Source: Sutterellaceae bacterium (GTDB lineage Bacteria > Pseudomonadota > Gammaproteobacteria > Burkholderiales > Burkholderiaceae_F). Taken from it: a stretch of DNA of 14,195 nt. The position numbers were made by a program, and so were the translations under genes. The notes under the pieces were generated by a model, which made no database searches, was not told the DNA's origin, and saw only the letters and a program-made list of their open reading frames with translations. The DNA is taken from the NCBI GenBank assembly GCA_030531135.1, contig JAUNOJ010000020.1, positions 1 to 14,195 on the forward strand, read 5' to 3'. Of the stretch, positions 9,301 through 14,195 are shown one piece after another. Every line of letters begins with the position of its first letter. Positions within the stretch are counted from its first letter, which is position 1.

Positions 9301-10827
9301 TAACCCTGCCGTATCCAACTTTCCAAGCGCATCTTTGAGTGCAGACAGATTTTTGCCTTGCAGAGCCTTCATGACATCGGTGAGAGAAATGCTACTGCCA
9401 ACCTTGTTTTTGATATTGCTTAATGCCGTCTTGACGTCAGAGAAATACTTGCCCTTTGCATCGGTGTTGGCAAACACATCACCAGCGCCTTCTTCTCCGA
9501 CGGTGATCGTCACGTTATTTGCCTTCGAGGTTGCAGTGGAAGCCTTGGTGTCGCCGTCATACTGGTAAGCTCCTGCTAAGCCACCACCGATCACAAATGC
9601 AGAAGACGATTTGGAACCCAAATTGATAGCAATGTTTTGCGATTCCGCCTGAGCCTTACCTCCCAAACCCTTCACTTTGTCTGCATCAACTGATAGTTCA
9701 ACCCCTTTGTTTACGAGGGCTTGATTAATCACCCCCAAGATACTTCCAGTTTCTTTGTCAAGATCACCAGCCAAAGCAACCCCACCCCCGAAAAGCCCAG
9801 TTGCCAGTCCAGAGTTGACGTCTATAGTCGAATCATTGCTGACTAAAGTCTGACTTTCACCGCCCAAAGCGCCAACAGCTAAGCCACCTCCAATCACCCC
9901 GACAGTAAGGCCTTCAAAACCGGCTCCAGTAGAAACAGTTTCTATCGCAAGATGGGTGGTTCCGTTAACTATAGAAGATGCTTTTCCCCCAATAGCAACA
10001 GCGGATCCTCCCACAATAGTTCCCAAAGTCGTAGCTCGCTTTGATAGTTCAATATTTACATCCCCATTCAGAATGACGCCACTATATTGTCCATGTGGAG
10101 TAACACCATAGTTCCCAACATTGATTTTTATGCTATCTCCAATATTGATAGCAGAACTTGCCCCGGTAAGCAAAATGCTATTTCCACTATTCAGCACAAC
10201 CTTTGAGCTTCCATTTCTAACAAGTTCTGAACCTCTTTCTGAGGCCGCTAAAAAATTTACCATTCTGTCAGCCCCAACAGTAGCCAAAATAAGTGGTGTA
10301 GTTTCGCCTCCGACAACAATATTAGTACTGCCCTCAACGGTTTGAGTTTCGTCAACGGTACCAAACCAAGCTTCTATACGATCTAACAAGGGCTTGACAG
10401 CAGGTTTCCAATTGCTCACTGGTCTCAACAGAGTTACCGTCATCGAGTCAATGTTGTTTTGACCGCCTACTGTACCAACCAAAGTCACTCCTTTTCCCGT
10501 GCCAAGAGCATCCTGCACCTGATTCCAGTCCTGTTTCAGAATCCCCTCTAACAGGTAACGAGCATCCCCTTCCGTCTGAATATTGAGCGTATTGCCGTTA
10601 CCGGAAATGAACTTTGTCGTTCCTTCTTCTTGAATGACATAGTCGTTGGTGACATCAATCTGTGCAGCTCCGGTAGCACTCATGCCCAATACCAAAGCAC
10701 CGGTCACTGCAGCGCAAACAAGTGTCTTCGCACTCTTGGCGGGCTTACCGCGTGTTGCACTAGCTTCGGACGAAACGATATAGTTGCGACGTACATCGTT
10801 CCACAAAACCTTAAAGGCCTTATTCAT
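6328..10827 (-). CDS. Type Va autotransporter, extended signal peptide, GGG-A repeat passenger, C-terminal beta-barrel
   Basis: A 1499-residue surface or secreted protein. Residues 1-55 form an extended Sec signal peptide: MNKAFKVLWNDVRRNYIVSSE matches the ESPR pattern, then come basic residues (about 26-34) and a hydrophobic core (35-51), with cleavage probably near A54-A55. The passenger (about 56-1150) is rich in G, V, N, T and S with alternating beta pattern. It carries about twelve hydrophobic-GGG-hydrophobic-A motifs at 272-878 and probably forms a beta-helix. Residues about 1155-1190 look helical (pore linker). Residues about 1216-1499 form an autotransporter barrel of amphipathic strands ending in V-K-Y-V-F; a C-terminal Phe is typical. 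The only Cys seen is in the signal peptide, usual for passengers that cross the periplasm. No protease or lipase triad was recognised, so an adhesin role is inference. The start is set by AAGGAG six bases upstream; a longer frame from TTG at 10917 would add 30 residues but destroys the signal peptide layout. A G9 tract lies upstream. Confidence 0.93.
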   Translation of the reverse strand: MNKAFKVLWNDVRRNYIVSSEASATRGKPAKSAKTLVCAAVTGALVLGMSATGAAQIDVTNDYVIQEEGTTKFISGNGNTLNIQTEGDARYLLEGILKQDWNQVQDALGTGKGVTLVGTVGGQNNIDSMTVTLLRPVSNWKPAVKPLLDRIEAWFGTVDETQTVEGSTNIVVGGETTPLILATVGADRMVNFLAASERGSELVRNGSSKVVLNSGNSILLTGASSAINIGDSIKINVGNYGVTPHGQYSGVILNGDVNIELSKRATTLGTIVGGSAVAIGGKASSIVNGTTHLAIETVSTGAGFEGLTVGVIGGGLAVGALGGESQTLVSNDSTIDVNSGLATGLFGGGVALAGDLDKETGSILGVINQALVNKGVELSVDADKVKGLGGKAQAESQNIAINLGSKSSSAFVIGGGLAGAYQYDGDTKASTATSKANNVTITVGEEGAGDVFANTDAKGKYFSDVKTALSNIKNKVGSSISLTDVMKALQGKNLSALKDALGKLDTAGLEKDVQTLIDALAETSGVNVGIFGGGVAAAWSRNEVYPGKVVDENNTGEGKYDVDAVTAPKATATVENVAINVLSGYNVGVFGGGIALASGDATVPEDGEKPAGTLAQSDVQTVTLNFAGGETIGVMGGGIAYAGGTGDMNYGLGAVSKVGTVNINVIGGSVDGIIGGGYAVDDTNPLKNGAPDTSKTASSTVDEVNITATSGKIGRLAFDAFFGQNQMPPIDTSKPDLRNYLDSMTYAMIQGKTAIVGGGISSGNRDESNETGAAHVNKVFIAIGGTTVVGLKEKEGYKANIYGGGIATEGGLATVDSATILVTDKAQIYGDIYGGGLALQGEYNNADYYNNAEAKVGTSKIVIAGGTVHGDIYAGGKVVAATNHQGEVIAKSTVDEGYVTLADPAVFEGTKIDANGVTTAALTLAGGEYDFKTNQSVNAFSKVRAQAVKNFTFDFGDKTETNWTGLYDVIGITANASADTSTVELRSGAVATKTGYNNVTFNVTGGVLALGDKATAQTAFDSVSAMNGIPGLYLAGAVDLSNVAANIGDANTATTGSVVLGSGATLTADAGAKTSVKEGTISGLNIGNLYFTNVATEGASVMFGDALVGVDLTDLSAATLDNVRYVASYNGTSQTVTFVQNEDGIALASLGLDGFDGKALDQIEKQTDEASELIKNYLDGQNKKLRNGDHRHAQLNAAFNLAAAGGVQTAGIEGAMIGLDQVAKRASLTNTFNDGVTGFAEVTGTQVQMGGSRSMLETKTQLGGLAFGGEYTQGDWTIGALANVGTGEVKGHGDNGGVKNDVDYYGLQAYAARRIGDFNIVGQAGWMTTSNDIVHGSGDSADVDADVWTVGARGEMNLKFSDELSFVPYVGVNYLRVSTDGYTTKKGFKVEDTDQNLVNMPIGVAVSGTKSFDSGWIVKSVFDVGYVHMFGDTNVEADTLVGQARMGTDLDVWSENVGRARLGFEAQKDAMALGFGLGMAAGSDDYREVYGQVNVKYVF
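8194..10014 (-). repeat. GGG-A protein repeat series in the autotransporter passenger
   Basis: About twelve copies of a degenerate unit built around hydrophobic-GGG-hydrophobic-A occur in the protein, with cores near residues 272, 312, 346, 413, 531, 590, 635, 674, 756, 802, 833 and 873. Examples are IGGGLA, FGGGVA, FGGGIA, MGGGIA and YGGGLA. Each is usually preceded by a beta-strand ending in a short 'SG-x-x-x-G' or 'GG-x-x-x-G' turn and followed by a variable loop with acidic or Asn residues. The first (VGGSA) and last (YAGGKV) copies are degenerate. Spacing is 29-45 residues for most adjacent copies and longer where insertions occur. The pattern suggests repeated rungs of a beta-helix with the glycines at a tight corner. 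The function of the unit is unknown to me. Confidence 0.75.
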
Positions 10828-10833
10828 TTGATT

Positions 10834-10839
10834 CTCCTT
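10834..10839 (-). promoter_or_regulatory. Ribosome binding site of the autotransporter
   Basis: AAGGAG on the minus strand sits six bases before the ATG at 10827. It selects this start, which yields the extended signal peptide, over the upstream in-frame TTG at 10917. Confidence 0.85.
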
Positions 10840-10888
10840 CAAATCCGTAGGATATGAAACACAATAATTTGGAAAATTTACACTCGCA

Positions 10889-10897
10889 CCCCCCCCC
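10889..10897 (-). repeat. G9 homopolymer tract upstream of the autotransporter (candidate phase-variation switch)
   Basis: There is an uninterrupted run of nine G on the autotransporter coding strand (nine C on the plus strand). It ends 61 bases before the ATG at 10827 and begins 14 bases after the hexamer TTGACG (10917-10912), a near-consensus -35 element. The AT-rich TGTAAATTTT lies a few bases past the tract, about 29 bases from TTGACG at the present tract length, which is too far for an optimal promoter spacer. Tracts of this length upstream of Neisseria and Bordetella surface genes change length by slippage and switch expression. Here that role is inferred from position alone. It is the longest homopolymer I saw in the window. 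Confidence 0.7.
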
Positions 10898-10949
10898 GAT
10901 GCTTTGATTTTCGTCAATATTTATTGGCTTTCACGGAGTTTTTGCACCC

Positions 10950-10977
10950 TTGTGTCCACAAACTTATACACCTATAA
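10950..10977. promoter_or_regulatory. Two adjacent palindromes, possible operator
   Basis: TTGTG-TC-CACAA (12 bp, perfect five-base arms) is followed two bases later by TTATA-CACC-TATAA (14 bp, perfect five-base arms). They lie near the middle of the divergent region, where a regulator could affect both transcription units. The arms are short and could arise by chance, so this is only a candidate binding site. Confidence 0.25.
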
Positions 10978-11095
10978 ACTGTAGCCTTTTCGCTACGCGC
11001 GTAAAACCTTGATTTCTCACATTGGTTGACTGCGGATGACCTACTTTGGTCGTATTGGGCAAGTTTTTGGAAGTAAACGCAAGGTTTGTGCAACA

Positions 11096-11124
11096 TTGAC
11101 GGGGTATCATACGAAAACCAAAAT
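11096..11124 (+). promoter_or_regulatory. Candidate sigma-70 promoter of the ABC importer operon
   Basis: TTGACG (11096-11101, five of six to consensus) is followed after 17 bases by CAAAAT (11119-11124, four of six). Transcription would start near 11131, leaving a leader of about 36 bases before the ATG at 11167. An alternative -10, TATCAT at 11105-11110, lacks a good -35. Confidence 0.35.
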
Positions 11125-11166
11125 CGTCACACTCCTTTGACGTACTGCACTTTCGGATAAATCGTT

Positions 11167-12312
11167 ATGTTGATCAATCGCCTGCGCCGTTCTCTTTTAG
11201 CTTTAGGGGCTCTAGTTTCTCTTGTTGCCGCCGCTCCGACGTGGGCGGCAGAGACGTTCACCCCCTTTGAAGTCACGGACTTGGCAGGCCGCACGGTCAA
11301 GGTAGATAAAGCCCCTCAACGCTTCGTCGTTGCCAACTACATCGCCAACTTCCTGATGGTGGGCGGCGCCAAGAGTTTGGATAACGTCGTTGCCATGACC
11401 CAAGACGGCTGGGTGGAAACGCGCCGCGGCGAATACGAAGTCTTGACGCAAGCTTTCCCCAAGATCAAAGAGATTCCAAGCATCGGGGGCTATCACGACA
11501 ACATTCTCAATTCCGAAAAAATCTTGGCGCTGCGCCCTGATGTCGTCCTGATCAACACCAGCCAATACGCCGACAACAGCCAGCGCGTGGATATCTTTGA
11601 AAAAGCAGGCATCCGTGTGGTCGTACTCGACTACCACGCGATGAAACAAGCCAACCACATTCAAAGCACGCAGATTTTGGGCAAACTTTTGGGCCGCGAA
11701 TTGGTGGCGCAAGCCCAGAGCGAGCGCTATGCCGAAGTGATCAACACGATCGACTCGCGCATTGCGCAGCTGCCCGACTCCGCCAAGCATAAGCGCGTTT
11801 ACATCGAAGCCGGCACCAAGGGGGTGGGCGAATACGGCAACTCTTATAACGGCTCGGTTCTGTGGGGCGCGATCGTCAAAAACCTTCAAGGCGCCAATAT
11901 CGCCGAAAATATGAAGCAACCCTATTCGCCTTTGGATCGAGAATTCGTGTTGGCGCAAAACCCGCAAGTCATCGTGATGGCAGGCAGCATCTGGCACAAC
12001 GCCAATGAAAGCGATCAGATGCGCATGGGTCTGACTGTGGATGAAGCCACGGCTCAGGCGCGTTTGGCAGGCTTTGCCAAGCGTCCCTTGTGGGAAAAGC
12101 TCTCTGCCGTGCAAACGGGCGACGTATACGCGGTCGACCACGGCAGTTTGCGTTGCATGTTGGATTACACGTTTTCGATGTTCTTAGCCAAGGTTCTGTA
12201 CCCGGAAACCTTTGCCGACTTCAACCCCAAGGTCGAGTTGGAAATGTTCTATAAGACCTACTTGCCCGAAGTCGACGCACGCGGCACGTTCTTCATTCAA
12301 CTCGACAAGTAA
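11167..12312 (+). CDS. Periplasmic substrate-binding protein of an iron-complex/haem/cobalamin-type ABC importer
   Basis: A 381-residue exported binding protein of the class III (FecB/FepB/BtuF-like, Peripla_BP_2) family. The N-terminus has basic RLRR, a hydrophobic core and an A-rich end, with signal cleavage likely after WAA (A28). Family features follow: VTDLAGRTVKVDKAPQRFVV at 36-55, IGGYHD at 106-111 then ILALRPDVVLIN at 119-130, GIRVVVLDYH at 148-157, LGKLLGRE at 171-178, and a second lobe with LAQNPQVIVMAGS at 262-274, ending in TGDVYAVDHGS at 317-327. It has no lipobox Cys, so it should be soluble in the periplasm. It is the first gene of a three-gene operon with permease and ATPase. 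Its ribosome site is weak (GGA 11 bases before ATG). The substrate cannot be read from sequence: ferric siderophore, haem, corrinoid and nickel chelate remain possible. Several His residues (110, 157, 164, 277, 325) could suit a metal or haem ligand, but this is speculation. Confidence 0.88.
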   Translation: MLINRLRRSLLALGALVSLVAAAPTWAAETFTPFEVTDLAGRTVKVDKAPQRFVVANYIANFLMVGGAKSLDNVVAMTQDGWVETRRGEYEVLTQAFPKIKEIPSIGGYHDNILNSEKILALRPDVVLINTSQYADNSQRVDIFEKAGIRVVVLDYHAMKQANHIQSTQILGKLLGRELVAQAQSERYAEVINTIDSRIAQLPDSAKHKRVYIEAGTKGVGEYGNSYNGSVLWGAIVKNLQGANIAENMKQPYSPLDREFVLAQNPQVIVMAGSIWHNANESDQMRMGLTVDEATAQARLAGFAKRPLWEKLSAVQTGDVYAVDHGSLRCMLDYTFSMFLAKVLYPETFADFNPKVELEMFYKTYLPEVDARGTFFIQLDK

Positions 12313-12339
12313 ACATTTACTTTCCAAGAAGAGTCTGCA

Positions 12340-13374
12340 ATGTCTTGCCACCATAACTACGTGCACCAAGTCGTCAAGCGCTGCGCCGTCCTAGCCGGAC
12401 TCGCAGCAGCCTTGCTCGTCTTCGTGATTCTGGATTTGGCAAACGGCGGCTCTTCCATGCCTTTGACGAACGTCGTGTCGGCGCTTTTTGCGGGGCCTAC
12501 CGGAACATCCATTGACGCCACCATCATCTGGTCGATTCGCCTTCCCATGACCTTGACCGCGCTTTTTGTCGGAACGGCTTTGGCAGTGGCGGGGCTTGAA
12601 ATTCAAAACATTACCGGCAACGCTCTGGCAAGTCCCTCCACCTTGGGGATCAGCTCTGCCGCAAGTTTCGGTGCGGCAGGCGCCATTACGTTGGGCTTGA
12701 CCGTTTTCGGTCAGCTTTGGATCGGCACGGCTTTGAGCGCCTTCGTGTTTGCCTTGGGCGTTTCTTTAGCCATCTACGCCTTGGGCAAAGTGCAAGGCAT
12801 GAGTCCGACCACTTTGATTTTGTCGGGTATCGTCATGAACTTCTTTTTCATGGCGCTGCAGCAATTCCTGCAATATCGCTCAAGCCCCGAAGTCGCGCAG
12901 TTGATTGCCGGGTGGACTTTCGGCAATCTGGAGCGCAGCTCGTGGACAAGTGCCACGGCCGCAGGCGTCGTGACCCTCATCGGGTGCGCTTATCTCTTGA
13001 CCCGCTCTTGGGCTTTGACCGCTTTGACTTTGGGAGAAGAGCGAGCCCGCAGTTTGGGCGTTGCCGTCTCGCGCATTCGCGTGGAAGTCTTTTTCTTAAG
13101 TTCCTTGATGATTGCCGCAGCCGTGGGCTTTATCGGTACGGTGAGTTTTGTGGGCTTGGTGGCGCCGCACTGCGCACGCCTTTTGATCGGCGAAGATCAG
13201 CGCTTTTTGTTGCCGGCCACGCTTTTAACGGGCGGCGTTTTGATGTTGGCCAGTAGCTTCGCGGCCAAATTATTGTCTTCGGGCTCGATGTTGCCCGTCG
13301 GGATCATCACCTCTTTGGTGGGCGTTCCCTTCCTCTTGATTCTTTTGTTACGCAGTCGCGGGAGTTTGCAATGA
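12340..13374 (+). CDS. FecCD-family ABC importer permease
   Basis: A 344-residue inner-membrane permease forming the translocation channel, probably as a homodimer since only one permease gene is present. It is almost wholly hydrophobic, with an expected nine to ten membrane helices. Family motifs: WSIRLPMTLTALFVGTALA at 64-82, then Q89 and GNALASPSTLG at 93-103 (family usually has R-N-P-L-A-x-P, so the Arg is Gly here and the Pro is Ala); the cytoplasmic coupling segment LGEERARSLGV at 231-241; FVGLVAPHCARLLIGEDQR at 270-288; and LPVGIITSLVGVPFLLILL at 318-336. The N-terminus is short and His-rich (MSCHHNYVH). It starts 27 bases after the binding-protein stop, with AAGAAGAG as a fair ribosome site, and ends in an ATGA overlap with the ATPase gene. 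Confidence 0.9.
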   Translation: MSCHHNYVHQVVKRCAVLAGLAAALLVFVILDLANGGSSMPLTNVVSALFAGPTGTSIDATIIWSIRLPMTLTALFVGTALAVAGLEIQNITGNALASPSTLGISSAASFGAAGAITLGLTVFGQLWIGTALSAFVFALGVSLAIYALGKVQGMSPTTLILSGIVMNFFFMALQQFLQYRSSPEVAQLIAGWTFGNLERSSWTSATAAGVVTLIGCAYLLTRSWALTALTLGEERARSLGVAVSRIRVEVFFLSSLMIAAAVGFIGTVSFVGLVAPHCARLLIGEDQRFLLPATLLTGGVLMLASSFAAKLLSSGSMLPVGIITSLVGVPFLLILLLRSRGSLQ

Positions 13375-14126
13375 CGCGCTTGACTTTGGAAAATTTAGGC
13401 GTGACCTTTGGCGAGCATCGCGTCTTGCGCGACATCACGTGCGAACTTGCCGGCGGCGAAATGGTGAGCGTCATCGGCCAAAACGGCGGCGGGAAGACGA
13501 CGTTACTCAAAGCCGTCGCGGGCTTGTTGCCGCACTCAGGCAAGGTCTGCGCCGATTTGGGCGAAAACCAAGTCTTTCAAAAGTCGATTGCCTACGTGCC
13601 GCAATTGTCGCAAGTCACAAGCCGTCTTACCGTCTTTGAAATGGTCTTGTTGGGGTTAGTGAACGACCTCTCCTGGCGCGTTTCAAAAGAAACTTTTGAT
13701 CGCGTGGACGAGACGCTCCATCAACTCAACATCAACCGTTTGGCAGATACCCCTGTCAATCGCCTCTCGGGCGGGCAAAAGCAACTTGTGTTTATGGCGC
13801 AAGCTTTTGTGAGTCGCCCCAAGATTTTGCTTTTGGACGAACCCACCTCCGCACTCGATTTACGTCACCAACTCGTGGTAATGAATGCCGCGCGCGACTA
13901 TACCGATCAGACAGGCGCCGTCACGATTGTCGTGGTGCACGACCTTTTGACTGCGGCTCGCTTTAGCGACAAGTTGCTGCTTTTGGGAGACGGTCGCATT
14001 CGCACGTTCGACACGCCTGAAAACGTTCTCAAGCCCGAGACGCTCTCCGACGTTTATAAGGTGAGCGTCAGTGTGGAAAAAACCGATCCGGGCTTTTTAA
14101 ACGTCATTCCTTTGGAAGCGCTCTGA
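13371..14126 (+). CDS. ABC importer ATPase (FecE/FepC/BtuD type)
   Basis: A 251-residue cytoplasmic ATPase that powers the importer. All key motifs are present: Walker A GQNGGGKTT at 36-44 (a variant of GPNGAGKST), Q-loop Gln78 in YVPQ, signature LSGGQKQL at 132-139, Walker B LLLDEP at 153-158 with Asp156 and Glu157, D-loop SALD at 160-163, and switch His190 in VVVHDL. It is therefore predicted to be active. The ATG overlaps the permease stop (ATGA), with GGGAG six bases upstream, so the two are probably translationally coupled. Length and motif order match ATPases of siderophore, haem and cobalamin importers. The specific substrate is set by the binding protein and permease and is not known here. 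No gene for a TonB-dependent outer-membrane receptor lies in the window. Confidence 0.92.
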   Translation: MTRLTLENLGVTFGEHRVLRDITCELAGGEMVSVIGQNGGGKTTLLKAVAGLLPHSGKVCADLGENQVFQKSIAYVPQLSQVTSRLTVFEMVLLGLVNDLSWRVSKETFDRVDETLHQLNINRLADTPVNRLSGGQKQLVFMAQAFVSRPKILLLDEPTSALDLRHQLVVMNAARDYTDQTGAVTIVVVHDLLTAARFSDKLLLLGDGRIRTFDTPENVLKPETLSDVYKVSVSVEKTDPGFLNVIPLEAL

Positions 14127-14144
14127 TTCGTTTTCTCTCGGTGT

Positions 14145-14175
14145 GAAGCCTCCCCGCGCTTACGAGCGGGGCTTC
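14145..14175 (+). terminator. Probable terminator of the ABC importer operon
   Basis: GAAG (14145-14148) plus CCCCGC (14152-14157) pair with GCGGGG (14166-14171) plus CTTC (14172-14175). This makes a GC-rich stem of ten pairs with a three-base bulge and an eight-base loop, 18 bases after the ATPase stop. The following CGTCTGTCTTAAT is only moderately T-rich, so termination may be partial. Confidence 0.6.
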
Positions 14176-14195
14176 CGTCTGTCTTAATAGGACGG

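Larger units (their letters stand above)
10828..11166. other. Divergent intergenic region between autotransporter and ABC importer operon
   Basis: This 339-bp region is more AT-rich than its coding neighbours and should hold both divergent promoters. Besides the G9 tract and ribosome site it contains two adjacent short palindromes: TTGTG-TC-CACAA (10950-10961) and TTATA-CACC-TATAA (10964-10977). A small hairpin, GTAGC-N6-GCTAC (10981-10996), follows. TTGACG occurs three times: on the minus strand at 10917-10912 and on the plus strand at 11096-11101 and 11137-11142. I found no convincing Fur box, cobalamin riboswitch or small gene. Confidence 0.6.

Noticed and set aside
10981..10996. GTAGC-N6-GCTAC hairpin as a terminator
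   Set aside because: The stem is five pairs with no T run on either strand, and no gene ends nearby.
10914..11096. 60-codon minus-strand frame in the divergent intergenic region
   Set aside because: It has no ribosome site or recognisable motif, and lies in AT-rich regulatory DNA upstream of the G9 tract.
10918..11166. Possible Fur box or cobalamin riboswitch upstream of the importer
   Set aside because: Read for both; no convincing 19-bp Fur-like palindrome and no conserved B12-box sequence or long structured leader was found.
11212..12141. 309-codon minus-strand open frame antisense to the binding protein gene
   Set aside because: It is fully contained in a gene with clear family motifs; no signal or domain was seen in the antisense frame.

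Overview
The window looks like chromosomal DNA of a Gram-negative proteobacterium. The evidence is an outer-membrane autotransporter with an extended signal peptide (a type known mainly from Beta- and Gammaproteobacteria), RecBC-type recombination genes, and a periplasmic-binding-protein ABC importer. The extended signal peptide, the large glycine-rich passenger and the moderately GC-rich coding style fit a host-associated betaproteobacterium of the Sutterella/Parasutterella kind. That placement is inference from resemblance, not proof.

Layout. The left 6.1 kb is on the minus strand and holds recC (2446-6078) followed by recB (2446-1, cut by the window edge). The two are joined by a TAATG stop/start overlap. 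They encode two subunits of the RecBCD helicase-nuclease; recD, if present, lies beyond the left edge. Upstream of recC, also on the minus strand, is a 1499-residue classical (type Va) autotransporter (6328-10827). It has an extended Sec signal peptide, a passenger with about twelve GGG-A repeats, an alpha-helical linker and a C-terminal beta-barrel ending in Phe. Its 3' end carries two hairpins in tandem, the second a good intrinsic terminator.

A 339-bp divergent intergenic region (10828-11166) separates the autotransporter from a plus-strand three-gene operon (11167-14126): substrate-binding protein, FecCD-type permease and ATPase of an iron-complex/haem/cobalamin-type importer. A probable hairpin terminator follows at 14145-14175.

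The most notable feature is a run of nine G (on the autotransporter coding strand) at 10889-10897, 62 bp upstream of the autotransporter start codon and just downstream of a TTGACG hexamer. This is the classic arrangement for phase-variable control of a surface protein by slipped-strand mispairing. The autotransporter passenger also looks mosaic: its N-terminal third is clearly more AT-rich than its barrel, and the GGG-A repeat series is interrupted by a helix-forming insertion. No mobile elements, CRISPR arrays, tRNA or rRNA genes were recognised.
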